This document shows, in pieces, positions 1-6,413 of a stretch of 23,107 nt of DNA (position 1 is the first letter of the stretch; every line of letters begins with the position of its first letter). The stretch is from a virus. The notes under the pieces are model-generated. The model did no database searches and was not told where the DNA came from. It saw only the letters and a list, made by a program, of their open reading frames with translations. A program made the translations under genes and the position numbers. Where the stretch lies: positions 1 through 23,107 of the IMG/VR virus record IMGVR_UViG_3300047666_000509; one strand, 5' to 3'.

Positions 1-589
1 AACAAGAGCGAGGTTCATTGTGAAGGCGTCCGCTCTTTGTAAGGATTGTAGTGTTCGTACCTGCCCCACCATCAGCAACTTGAGCAATCCTAAGCTTTTG
101 TTCAAGTTTTAGATATTCAATGTAGTCGTTACATGACTGTTCATCATGAAAAATCAGACTCATACTTACGTATTCAATTAGTAAATTTGCAGTCTGGTGC
201 ATCACACCCACACGCTGTGGCTTGCAAATATTAGATATTTGGTAATAAAAATCACCCAAATCATCGACATGCATAACCCGACCAGCTTTTACAGTAGGCT
301 TGTCAATAATAGCCTGCATCTTATCCATTTCAGCCTGCAGGATTTTCATTTGCTCTTGTGCTGTTTCTTTTTTCATGTCCACTCCCAGTAGTTGCATCAT
401 TTCTGTGTATGTTACGATTGTTGAATTATCCGCCATTTTCCAAGTTCCAGAAGTGCCAATGGATGTAAACCCTATAAACCCCTCAAAAGTATTAAAGTCG
501 AAGCAGCCAGCACCCGGCATAACAGCAACAAGCCTATCAATCTGTTCTTGTGTCAAATCTGATAATCTGCACATTGTACTTTTAATCAT
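1..589 (-). CDS. Hypothetical phage protein, 3' end outside window
   Basis: An open frame of 196 codons runs leftward off the window edge, so the C-terminus is missing. The start at 589 forms an ATGA overlap with the stop of the upstream HTH gene, which strongly supports translational coupling. The N-terminus reads MIKSTMCRLSDLTQEQ; residues about 75-95 (KKETAQEQMKILQAEMDKMQ) look like a short coiled coil. The rest is mixed charged sequence with no motif I recognise. It is the most distal gene visible in the leftward early operon. Function unknown; it is clearly coding because the frame stays open throughout and has protein-like composition. Confidence 0.75.
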   Translation of the reverse strand, partial: MIKSTMCRLSDLTQEQIDRLVAVMPGAGCFDFNTFEGFIGFTSIGTSGTWKMADNSTIVTYTEMMQLLGVDMKKETAQEQMKILQAEMDKMQAIIDKPTVKAGRVMHVDDLGDFYYQISNICKPQRVGVMHQTANLLIEYVSMSLIFHDEQSCNDYIEYLKLEQKLRIAQVADGGAGTNTTILTKSGRLHNEPRSC

Positions 590-789
590 ATCATTCTCAA
601 TTTTAGCTGTTTGCCGCAAGCGTTTATGACTGCAGCAAGATTTAAAATAGTTGGAACGCTTTTCCCGTTAAGCCAAAAGCTAATCGTCACATGACTAACG
701 CCTGATAATTTGGCTATATCTGAAACTCTCAAGCCATTGTCTTTTGCGTGATCAAGCGCTTCACGTATCAACCTTTTGTATTCAATCAT
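586..789 (-). CDS. Small helix-turn-helix DNA-binding protein
   Basis: A 67-residue protein with a Cro/XRE-type helix-turn-helix: residues about 21-42 read RVSDIAKLSGVSHVTISFWL, with the typical 'LSGVS..TIS.WLNG' recognition-helix pattern followed by NGKSVPTILNLAAVINACG, which matches the later helices of the fold. It probably binds DNA as a dimer and could be a repressor or regulator of an early operon. Both ends overlap neighbours by ATGA (start with the upstream gene's stop, stop with the downstream gene's start), so it is embedded in the leftward operon. It is shorter than a CI repressor and lacks a cleavable C-terminal domain. Confidence 0.8.
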   Translation of the reverse strand: MIEYKRLIREALDHAKDNGLRVSDIAKLSGVSHVTISFWLNGKSVPTILNLAAVINACGKQLKLRMI

Positions 790-1067
790 TTATAAAGTTC
801 TTCTAGTTTTTTATGAGCTAGCTGCTTCACGTATTTGACAGCTAAATCCCTAGCCGTACCCCCCTGAAAAATTATTAAGTTTTTGAGTATTGCTACGTAT
901 TGAACAACATCTGTTTCAGCCGTGTCTAGCACCTCGTCAAGCGTTAAGCCTGATTTCTCACAAAACCCATTAACTAAAATATCATCAACCATTTCAGCTA
1001 TGTTTGGCGCATCTTCATGACATTCTGTGTTTGTGCCTACTGGCATGTTATCTGCTATATTCTGCAT
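786..1067 (-). CDS. Hypothetical acidic phage protein
   Basis: A 93-residue protein, acidic in its first half (CHEDAPNIAEMVDDI) and basic at the C-terminus (KYVKQLAHKKLEELYK), predicted helical. No family recognised. The start is preceded by CAGAGGTTTTT, a weak ribosome site of a type that recurs before the next gene upstream. Its stop overlaps the start of the HTH gene by ATGA. It belongs to the leftward early operon. Confidence 0.65.
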   Translation of the reverse strand: MQNIADNMPVGTNTECHEDAPNIAEMVDDILVNGFCEKSGLTLDEVLDTAETDVVQYVAILKNLIIFQGGTARDLAVKYVKQLAHKKLEELYK

Positions 1068-1085
1068 AAAAACCTCTGTAATTGA

Positions 1086-1340
1086 TTAATTTAAGGTGCG
1101 CTCAATAAGTCTGTTGATACTTGACATGTTATAAACGCCATTTTTTTCACTTGTCATTGCGTCCGTTCTAAACTGAAGGCAATTTCTTTTTGATTTGTGG
1201 CCGTTGTGGTTGCTTACCCTTATCTGCTTAACTTTCACGCCTTCAATCATTATGTAAATAGATGTTTTAGCATTAACAACTCTAAAGTTAACGCCTATTA
1301 ACTTTGACGTGATTAGTGTTGATAATGCTAGTAAGCTCAT
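1086..1340 (-). CDS. Hypothetical phage protein
   Basis: An 84-residue basic protein. The N-terminus (MSLLALSTLITSKLIGV) is hydrophobic enough to suggest a short membrane or signal-like segment but could equally be a buried strand. The middle part (GVKVKQIRVSNHNGHKSKRNCLQFRTDAM) is basic. No known domain recognised. The start is preceded by the leader CAATTGCAGAGAATATA, similar to leaders at 11.1 and 11.5 kb on the other strand. Coding is probable rather than certain. Confidence 0.55.
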   Translation of the reverse strand: MSLLALSTLITSKLIGVNFRVVNAKTSIYIMIEGVKVKQIRVSNHNGHKSKRNCLQFRTDAMTSEKNGVYNMSSINRLIERTLN

Positions 1341-1413
1341 TATATTCTCTGCAATTGATTAACTTAAGTTAACCTTACACCCGTTTAATTAGAGTGTAAA
1401 GCATTAAGTTTAT

Positions 1414-1659
1414 TTAATTATGCTCTTCGTGGTGATCGCCTTCATGCGCTGCCCACAGTCTAGATTGATACCAATCAGCCTTGTCAATGTCTTGCTTTAA
1501 ATCGCCTTTGTTACCTGCTCTGATGCGATATTTTAAGCAGTTGCCTTTCAGAAAACCTTTGAATTCTTCCGGCGTTAAGCACTTTTCAATTAGATCGATG
1601 CTCTGCTCACCAGGAAACAAATCATAGTGCTTTGGATTGTTTACTTCATCATGTTTCAT
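1414..1659 (-). CDS. DUF3310 family protein (T7 gp1.7-like)
   Basis: An 81-residue protein with the recognisable DUF3310 pattern: NPKHYDLFPG near the N-terminus, IDLIEKCLTPEEFKGFLKGN in the middle and CLKYRIRAGNKGDLKQDIDKADWY towards the end. The family is widespread in phages; its T7 member, gp1.7, has been reported as a nucleotide kinase, but for this shorter protein catalytic activity is only inferred. It ends in a His/Glu-rich tail (HEGDHHEEHN), which could bind metal. Its start overlaps the stop of the upstream nuclease gene by ATGA, placing it with DNA metabolism genes. Confidence 0.85.
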   Translation of the reverse strand: MKHDEVNNPKHYDLFPGEQSIDLIEKCLTPEEFKGFLKGNCLKYRIRAGNKGDLKQDIDKADWYQSRLWAAHEGDHHEEHN

Positions 1660-1943
1660 AATTCACCATTTAATTTAATTACATCATCAACAGATTCGAC
1701 TAACTCCCACCTACCCAGCCAATTGTCTTTAAATTTCTGCTCACCTTCTGACAGTTTGCGAGCGCTAGGCGGCTTGCTACCGTCCTTAATTTCAATAGCT
1801 ATAGTTTCACCTGATTTTGATACCATGATGTCACAGCAGTTCTTTAGCTGGCTAATAATAAGCACGTACCACCCAAGGCGGCGGAAACATGCCACCACCT
1901 CGGGTTGATTGTCATCGGTTCTGGCTGCTCTGCGAAATGACAT
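1656..1943 (-). CDS. PD-(D/E)XK-type phage nuclease
   Basis: A 95-residue protein with the layout of a small PD-(D/E)XK nuclease: Glu15 in QPEVVACFRRLGW, Asp38 in CCDIMVSKSGE, then the E-x-K pair Glu51 and Lys53 in IAIEIKDGSK. A basic, Ser-rich stretch and a C-terminal helix (LSEGEQKFKDNW) follow. Similar small phage enzymes include Holliday-junction resolvase-like and VRR-NUC-like proteins; I cannot tell which. It probably cuts structured DNA during recombination or replication. It abuts ssb upstream without a gap and overlaps the DUF3310 gene downstream. No signs of decay. Confidence 0.7.
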   Translation of the reverse strand: MSFRRAARTDDNQPEVVACFRRLGWYVLIISQLKNCCDIMVSKSGETIAIEIKDGSKPPSARKLSEGEQKFKDNWLGRWELVESVDDVIKLNGEL

Positions 1944-2501
1944 TTAAAAAGGAGGCTGCGAGTCATCATCAAAATCAAAATTAGGCTCTGCCATCGGCGC
2001 TTGATTCTGTGGTGGCTGATGATAACCTTGATTCTGTTGCGCTTGTTGCGGCTTTTGCTGTGGTTGCTGTTGTGGTTGCTGTTGCCCGTATTGCTGGCCG
2101 TTTGACTGATAGCCTTGGCTGTTTGATTGGCCTTGTGGTCGCTGTTGCGTCTGCTGCCCTTGGAATCCGCCTTGTGGTTGCGCAATATACCCACTACCCT
2201 CAAGCCTTGCGTTATCCATCATCAGCTTAGTGTATTTGCCGCACTCGCTAACCTCGATTTTCAGCTTTTCAGACGTCAACACAATAAAGTTGCCTTCAAC
2301 CAGCGTTTTATTGTAGTGACCAATATGCTCGGGGCTAGATGCAAACAACATGGCGCTGTAATTTGTGTATGTTTTTTCGCTCGTCCGATAGTCCTTAATT
2401 ACTTCTGACAACTCAACGATAAACATTGTTGATTGACCATCTTTGCCTACGCCTGATTTAACGTATGGTGCCTTTCTTAATTCGCCGTGTACTATATGCA
2501 T
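1944..2501 (-). CDS. ssb: Single-stranded DNA-binding protein
   Basis: A 185-residue SSB-like protein. The N-terminal 100 residues form a plausible OB-fold (HIVHGELRKAPYVKSG, FIVELSEVI, NFIVLTSEKLKIEV, KYTKLMMDNARLEG). A long Gln/Pro/Gly-rich linker at about 106-168 follows, and the acidic tail DFDDDSQPPF ends in the hallmark PPF that recruits partner proteins. It would coat single strands made during replication and Erf-mediated annealing. The OB part is not a close match to the classic host SSB, so it is a phage-type variant. The ribosome site AAGGAATAAC precedes the start and is shared with the two genes upstream. Confidence 0.85.
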   Translation of the reverse strand: MHIVHGELRKAPYVKSGVGKDGQSTMFIVELSEVIKDYRTSEKTYTNYSAMLFASSPEHIGHYNKTLVEGNFIVLTSEKLKIEVSECGKYTKLMMDNARLEGSGYIAQPQGGFQGQQTQQRPQGQSNSQGYQSNGQQYGQQQPQQQPQQKPQQAQQNQGYHQPPQNQAPMAEPNFDFDDDSQPPF

Positions 2502-2523
2502 GTTATTCCTTAATAATTAATTG

Positions 2524-2745
2524 TTAATTTATGAATTTATTTACAAATGGTACAGCCGCTTCATTTGCTGAATAATGCACTGGGGATTTACCATTAAATA
2601 TTATCGCCATCGGATGGTTAGGTATTTTAAATCTTAAGACTTGAAACGGAGGTAAGTTCTCAGTATCAACTAAGTATCCTAACCCCTCAACGTAAGACTT
2701 AAATTCCCCTATCTTTGACTTTGCTAGTGTGTTTCTGTTAGCCAT
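2524..2745 (-). CDS. Hypothetical phage protein
   Basis: A 73-residue protein with a basic N-terminus (MANRNTLAKSKIGEFKSYVE) and a beta-rich C-terminal part (FQVLRFKIPNHPMAIIFNG). No family recognised. It sits directly upstream of ssb in the leftward operon and uses the same AAGGAATAAC ribosome-site junction. Expression together with ssb is likely; function unknown. Confidence 0.65.
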   Translation of the reverse strand: MANRNTLAKSKIGEFKSYVEGLGYLVDTENLPPFQVLRFKIPNHPMAIIFNGKSPVHYSANEAAVPFVNKFIN

Positions 2746-2761
2746 TGTTATTCCTTAATAT

Positions 2762-2992
2762 TTAATCTTGAAGAAGCACATATTCACCGTTCTTTAGTGT
2801 ATATGGATTATTTATTTCAGCACGTTCGCATAGCGCTTTTACGATTTCTTTTGCAAAATGGCCATCGCTCTCATGCCCAAACCATTCGCAAGAAAACCCA
2901 ACTCCAGCAGCTTTAATATTATTTTCAAATATATCAGCAGCACACATTACTGGGGTTTGTGGTATTGCATCGGCCTTAAACCAGTCCTTCAT
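2762..2992 (-). CDS. Hypothetical phage protein
   Basis: A 76-residue protein with several Cys and aromatic residues (VMCAADIFENN, GFSCEWFGHESDGHF, KALCERAEINNPYTLKNGEY). No known motif. It shares the AAGGAATAAC junction with the two downstream genes and lies between the coiled-coil recombination companion and ssb. A DNA-metabolism role would be guilt by association only. Confidence 0.65.
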   Translation of the reverse strand: MKDWFKADAIPQTPVMCAADIFENNIKAAGVGFSCEWFGHESDGHFAKEIVKALCERAEINNPYTLKNGEYVLLQD

Positions 2993-3000
2993 GTTATTCC

Positions 3001-3687
3001 TTAATAGTTAATAGTGATGTTGTTGATCTTACCTTGAGCAATTAAAGTTATTAGCGTCTTAGCCTCAAACTCTCCCACTCCATTGTTTTGCAAAGCCGTC
3101 AGTATGTCGCGATTAATGCCTCTTACATGCTCTTTATTTGCCAGTCGATTGGCCGCATCTAGCGCGATTGCTCTGTCAGTTGCCTCTTGTGTATTCTTGG
3201 CTGCTTGAGTTGCGCGATTAGCTGCCTCAACTCTTATGGCCTCGTCACGTTCAGCCTGCCCTTTCTCATACTCAAGTTTATCAGCCAGATAACTTTTATC
3301 TAACAGGATAGCAAATTCGTGGTCTAGCCCAATCTGAATATGCAATTCTTCCTGCTGCTTTTTCTCTTTAGCCAAGTCAAGTATGCGTTTTCTTTCTGTC
3401 GCAAAATCATCTATTAATAACGTGAGAGGTTCGTTTGCTTTAGCTAGAATCGAATCAATCTCATTAAATTCATTGCTAACTTGCAACGTGTAATCTTTGA
3501 CCTTTTTGATCCGTGAAGTGTTGAGAGCCTTTCTAATAGACTTTATATCTTCAGCTTGCCCTTTAACATACTTGCGCTGTTCTGCTATATTCATATCGAC
3601 ATACAGGCCGATATAATTTTCAGACTCTTTTGTAATTTCGGCTAACTTATCAGCAGTGGTTAGTTCAGTAAATATCGTTACATTCAT
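3001..3687 (-). CDS. Coiled-coil protein next to Erf
   Basis: A 228-residue protein that is almost entirely helical and rich in Glu, Lys, Ala and Gln from about residue 20 to 190, a long coiled coil. The last 35 residues (NRDILTALQNNGVGEFEAKTLITLIAQGKINNITINY) form a distinct small domain of a kind found at the end of phage coiled-coil proteins that neighbour single-strand annealing recombinases. Its start overlaps the Erf stop by ATGA, so the two are translationally coupled and probably partners in recombination. The biochemical role is not known to me; a DNA-end or nuclease-modulating role is possible. Confidence 0.7.
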   Translation of the reverse strand: MNVTIFTELTTADKLAEITKESENYIGLYVDMNIAEQRKYVKGQAEDIKSIRKALNTSRIKKVKDYTLQVSNEFNEIDSILAKANEPLTLLIDDFATERKRILDLAKEKKQQEELHIQIGLDHEFAILLDKSYLADKLEYEKGQAERDEAIRVEAANRATQAAKNTQEATDRAIALDAANRLANKEHVRGINRDILTALQNNGVGEFEAKTLITLIAQGKINNITINY

Positions 3688-4229
3688 ATCTTATTGCTCC
3701 TTAAATATGCCGCGCAAGCCTCAACGTCTTGCACGTCTTTGATTGATGCTAGGGTAGGCGTGAACGATTCGCAAACTTGTTGCAAAGTCCAGCCACACTC
3801 CCCCGCTACTGCAACTATGTCAATGCTAGACTTCTTTGCTGGCTTGGTTGCTTGGTTTCCGTCATCATCTTCTGAAGGTATACCAGCAATGGATTGCAAG
3901 CTGTATCGTCTTGCATAAGTAATGGCGCTACCAGCCGCTTGAGGGTCTTGTTTGACCATTGGCAACATTAACACGCTAGATATCCATTCGCCCGACTCGT
4001 GCATTAATATAGTCTCGACACCAACACAACCACTTTCAAACAATGGAAACTGTGAGTAGCTAAGCCCATTGTCAAAAAAAGGCCCTCTAACAGCATCAAC
4101 CACCGAGTTCATGTCTGCATATTTCTTCTTAAAGAATGGATTTGTTTCTTTCTTTTTAGCGCCCGACATTTCAGCCTGAGCTTTGTTTAATGCCGTGGCC
4201 AACTCTTTGATTGATTCACTCTTATTCAT
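3684..4229 (-). CDS. erf: ERF-family single-strand annealing recombinase
   Basis: A 181-residue ERF superfamily protein (P22 Erf type), which anneals complementary single strands and promotes RecA-independent recombination and genome circularisation. The diagnostic motifs are NPFFKKKYADMNSVVDAVRGP (residues 30-50), MLPMVKQDPQAAGSAITYARR (88-108) and YSLQSIAGIPSEDDDGN (109-125). A short C-terminal helical domain (about 135-181) follows. I chose the start at 4229 instead of the in-frame ATG 21 bases upstream, because it overlaps the stop of the preceding small gene as ATGAATAA, the same coupling seen elsewhere in the window. SSB and a nuclease lie in the same operon, giving a complete recombination module. 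Confidence 0.9.
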   Translation of the reverse strand: MNKSESIKELATALNKAQAEMSGAKKKETNPFFKKKYADMNSVVDAVRGPFFDNGLSYSQFPLFESGCVGVETILMHESGEWISSVLMLPMVKQDPQAAGSAITYARRYSLQSIAGIPSEDDDGNQATKPAKKSSIDIVAVAGECGWTLQQVCESFTPTLASIKDVQDVEACAAYLRSNKI

Positions 4230-4344
4230 CGTCAGCCGCCTCTTTTGCATACGCCTGTTGCGCTAAGGTTTTTAAATCATCAAATGATAATCTTCCCTGC
4301 CTAATCCAGATTTCCATCTGCTCAATTATTTGCTCTTTGCTCAT
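4222..4344 (-). CDS. Small hypothetical protein upstream of erf
   Basis: A 40-residue helical, acidic protein (MSKEQIIEQMEIWIRQGRLS ... AKEAADDE). It overlaps the upstream gene's stop by ATGA and its own stop overlaps the erf start as ATGAATAA, so it is well anchored in the operon. No family recognised. Confidence 0.6.
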   Translation of the reverse strand: MSKEQIIEQMEIWIRQGRLSFDDLKTLAQQAYAKEAADDE

Positions 4345-4475
4345 AATTCTTCCTCAATATCATCAAGCATTGTTTCAAGCTGCATCATTACATATGACTT
4401 CCCTATTTTAGATTCATCAAGCCAATCTTCAACTATCTCTCTGATTTCTGCGTAATAATCTCTTTCAATACTCAT
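4341..4475 (-). CDS. Small hypothetical acidic protein
   Basis: A 44-residue acidic protein (MSIERDYYAEIREIVEDWLD ... LDDIEEEL), preceded by GGGAGTGAATAAG, a good ribosome site. It overlaps the next gene by ATGA. The acidic, helical character resembles small early phage inhibitors, but nothing in the sequence shows a target. Confidence 0.6.
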   Translation of the reverse strand: MSIERDYYAEIREIVEDWLDESKIGKSYVMMQLETMLDDIEEEL

Positions 4476-4476
4476 C

Positions 4477-4872
4477 TTATTCACTCCCTACTGTCATTAA
4501 GCGGATATCTGTGCAGGCTGAAGCTGCTATATGCGCCATTGCAAAATAAAATCTATCAGCCTCCTTATGGTAAACGCCAACCCTATTTGCTATGCATCCA
4601 TAATCAAACATATAAGCATTACCATTAACAAGCTCGAGTGCTGGTGTTATTATTGTGCCAGAATCAAGATCAACTTCACTTAATGAAAAAGCGTATTGAT
4701 AAGGAAGGCCCTCGGAATCAAAAACATAACCAGGGTCTGAATTTGGGGCATAAATAAAGTCTAATCTAGAAACTGAAAAATCATCTCCCAATGGAAGGCT
4801 GTCTGTAAAAACATACCTTTTACCAATCTGATAAACCTTACCTGCATGCGTTACTGTTTTAATTTCACTCAT
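4477..4872 (-). CDS. Hypothetical protein, first gene of leftward operon
   Basis: A 131-residue protein (MSEIKTVTHAGKVYQIGKRY...). I place the start at 4872 because GGGAG lies 9 bases upstream; the open frame extends 13 codons further (MYCCCSINREINK), which would cross the ribosome site and come within 3-8 bases of the proposed -10 box. The N-terminal 40 residues (THAGKVYQIGKRYVFTDS) look like a small beta-barrel repeat and the rest is beta-rich. No family assigned. As the promoter-proximal leftward gene it takes the position of lambda N, but it is not basic enough at its N-terminus to suggest an antiterminator. Confidence 0.7.
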   Translation of the reverse strand: MSEIKTVTHAGKVYQIGKRYVFTDSLPLGDDFSVSRLDFIYAPNSDPGYVFDSEGLPYQYAFSLSEVDLDSGTIITPALELVNGNAYMFDYGCIANRVGVYHKEADRFYFAMAHIAASACTDIRLMTVGSE

Positions 4873-4902
4873 CTTATTTATCTCCCGATTAATTGAGCAA
4901 CA

Positions 4903-4931
4903 ACAATACACCTAACTTTTAGTGAGTGCAA
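4903..4931 (-). promoter_or_regulatory. Leftward early promoter (PL-like)
   Basis: On the minus strand a -35 box TTGCAC (4931-4926) and a -10 box TATTGT (4908-4903) are separated by exactly 17 bases. Transcription would start around 4896 and read the leftward operon. It is back to back with the rightward promoter. Confidence 0.6.
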
Positions 4932-4936
4932 GCGTA

Positions 4937-4992
4937 TTTAATCAACTATTGCTTTTTACATCCACAAGTATTAGTATGGGTTTAATCAACTA
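4937..4992. repeat. Twice-repeated 12-bp candidate operator
   Basis: The word TTTAATCAACTA occurs at 4937-4948 and again at 4981-4992. The first copy lies between the two divergent -35 boxes and the second just downstream of the rightward -10 box. The second sits in GTTTA-N6-TAAAC, an imperfect palindrome suited to a small HTH dimer. The positions are those expected for operators of the Cro-like protein encoded next to them. Confidence 0.55.
4949..4977 (+). promoter_or_regulatory. Rightward early promoter (PR-like)
   Basis: A -35 box TTGCTT (4949-4954) and a -10 box TAGTAT (4972-4977) with a 17-base spacer. The predicted start lies near 4984, inside the second operator-like repeat, and the transcript leads into the Cro-like gene. 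Confidence 0.6.
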
Positions 4993-5005
4993 AACGAGAA
5001 ACACA

Positions 5006-5197
5006 ATGAATATATTGAAGTCAGTAAAAGTATCAAACGCAATGAATGGAACAACACAGGTTCAGTTAGCTGAATATTTAAAGTTTACACAGCCTTGGCT
5101 AGGTAAAATGCTAAAGGATAACAACCCAAAGCATATAGCTAAAATGGCTGAGTTTTACGACGTGGACACAAGCGCATTTATCGCAAGGGGTGAGTAA
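5006..5197 (+). CDS. Cro-like repressor
   Basis: A 63-residue protein with a helix-turn-helix: residues about 16-38 read TTQVQLAEYLKFTQPWLGKML, and the C-terminal part (KHIAKMAEFYDVDTSAFIARGE) completes a Cro-sized fold. As the first gene of the rightward operon, immediately behind a divergent promoter with repeated operator-like words, it holds the position of lambda Cro. It probably represses one or both early promoters. Its stop overlaps the next start as TAATG. Confidence 0.75.
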   Translation: MNILKSVKVSNAMNGTTQVQLAEYLKFTQPWLGKMLKDNNPKHIAKMAEFYDVDTSAFIARGE

Positions 5198-5517
5198 TGA
5201 ACAAACTAACTGATTTAGAAATATGTAAACGCCTTGCAGAAATTGAGGGGTTAGAATTTATTGTAAAAATGGACGTGTTTGGTTTTTCAGAATGTGTATT
5301 TGCCGATTCGGAAAATCATGCAGGATTAATACGTTACAACCCACTAACAGACGATGCCTTGTGTTTTAGGTTGATGATTAAATATAATGTGTCTTTTTGG
5401 CAAAATGAAGATAAAGGCATGTTTTGTGCAAAAGTTAGAGATCCTGAGTTTGGAGTTGTTAGAGTAAAGAAGCCGAATATTGCCATATGCCTAGCAATAA
5501 TTGCGTCTAAGGTGTAG
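5197..5517 (+). CDS. Phage ABA-sandwich domain protein
   Basis: A 106-residue protein recognised from the segment RYNPLTDDALCFRLMIKYNV (residues 46-65) and the C-terminal KKPNIAICLAIIASKV, which are typical of the phage ABA sandwich family (Phage_ABA_S), common in early regions of tailed phages. The biochemical role of this family is unknown to me. It is coupled to the Cro-like gene upstream (TAATG) and lies 2 bases before the next gene. Confidence 0.7.
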   Translation: MNKLTDLEICKRLAEIEGLEFIVKMDVFGFSECVFADSENHAGLIRYNPLTDDALCFRLMIKYNVSFWQNEDKGMFCAKVRDPEFGVVRVKKPNIAICLAIIASKV

Positions 5518-5519
5518 CA

Positions 5520-6014
5520 ATGGATAAGCAAACCACCCTAATCAACAGAGCCACCAGCACCGAAGACGGTAAACGTCTATGGTCAATTATTATAGACGCT
5601 TTAAATTCTAGCAACAAACCTGCATTAGTTACCATTGAAGAATTTGACGGCAGCATAGGCAAGTGGGGGATGTCTAGATTGTGGCGGTCATGGATGACAT
5701 CAACTGCTAATTTTATGGCTGCTAATGGCTCTATTATGCCTCTTATGACCAAGGCAAACGGAGATTGGTACGGTAAGCGGCCTTTTAACGAGAAAGACGC
5801 TCACGAGCTATTTACCTCGGTACATCTTGGCAACAATAAAGATGGCGAACGGCTATCATGGGCTAAGTCTGGCGATAACGTGGCAGATAAAGGGCAGCGG
5901 TTTATGGCTTGTCTAAAGCATGAGCAATGGATGGTTGATAAGGGCATTAAGTTTTTAATACCAAGAGATTCTGAATTCTTCAAAGAAAAGCAAAAAGCGG
6001 ATGGTCAATCATGA
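5520..6014 (+). CDS. Conserved phage protein, weakly NinB-like
   Basis: A 164-residue protein. The start of the folded part, KPALVTIEEFDGSIGKWGMSR (residues 33-53), faintly recalls the 'KPxxVTIxExxRS' opening of lambda NinB (Orf, a recombination mediator). The remainder (LMTKANGDWYGKRPFNEKDA, HELFTSVHLGNNKDGERLSW, DKGQRFMACLKHEQWMVDKG) is a conserved pattern I associate with uncharacterised phage proteins of marine hosts. It overlaps the next gene, a possible recombination nuclease, by ATGA; the pairing of NinB-like and nuclease genes would fit a nin-type recombination pair. Assignment is tentative. Confidence 0.55.
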   Translation: MDKQTTLINRATSTEDGKRLWSIIIDALNSSNKPALVTIEEFDGSIGKWGMSRLWRSWMTSTANFMAANGSIMPLMTKANGDWYGKRPFNEKDAHELFTSVHLGNNKDGERLSWAKSGDNVADKGQRFMACLKHEQWMVDKGIKFLIPRDSEFFKEKQKADGQS

Positions 6015-6403
6015 TAAGCAAAGGTCACGTTAAAACAAAAGCAGAAAAAGACTGGCTTGATGTAGTCGTTGATTTTGGTGCGACAACAAACTGGCTTAAA
6101 ATCAAATACCCAGAGGTTGCAAGTAATGCAGCGTTTCAAATAGACCATATAATCGGCGGTAAGGCAAAGCGCAAGATTAACGGCATATCTCAACGTGTTG
6201 GAGAGTTTGCAATAATGGCAATACCGGCGAAGCTTCACGAATCGGGTGGCTCTCACAAATCAAATCGCACTGAGAAGCCAGGTAATTACCGAAAAGAGTT
6301 CGGACATGAAAAACAAGTGTGGCTAAATATGATAAGAGCTATGCAAGAAGAGGGGTACGAAATCCCATTTAGTGAAGAAGTAATTCAAGCAATTATAAGG
6401 TAG
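6011..6403 (+). CDS. Putative Ref/HNH-like recombination nuclease
   Basis: A 130-residue protein with an HNH-like arrangement: QIDHIIGG (about residues 43-50) supplies the first histidine, and IPAKLHESGGSHKSN (about 71-85) supplies further His and Asn, followed by KEFGHEKQVW. This resembles the RecA-dependent Ref-type nucleases of phages, which lack the usual cysteines. It would act on recombination intermediates. It overlaps the preceding gene by ATGA. The active-site mapping is by eye only; a non-catalytic role is possible. Confidence 0.55.
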   Translation: MISKGHVKTKAEKDWLDVVVDFGATTNWLKIKYPEVASNAAFQIDHIIGGKAKRKINGISQRVGEFAIMAIPAKLHESGGSHKSNRTEKPGNYRKEFGHEKQVWLNMIRAMQEEGYEIPFSEEVIQAIIR

Positions 6404-6413
6404 GTATAAAACA

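Larger units (their letters stand above)
2502..3005 (-). repeat. Three-copy gene-junction motif, leftward arm
   Basis: The 13-base plus-strand word GTTATTCCTTAAT occurs at 2502-2514, 2747-2759 and 2993-3005, each time just before a start codon, supplying the ribosome site AAGGAATAAC and delimiting two single-gene units. Confidence 0.85.

Noticed and set aside
197-629. Two overlapping plus-strand open frames at the left end
   Set aside because: They are antisense to a long open minus-strand frame that is ATGA-coupled to the HTH gene; their translations are rich in Ser, Cys and hydrophobic residues, as shadows usually are.
1844-2408. Long alternative frames across the ssb linker on both strands
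   Set aside because: The low-complexity CAA-rich linker of ssb keeps other frames open; the SSB frame with its OB part and PPF tail explains the region.
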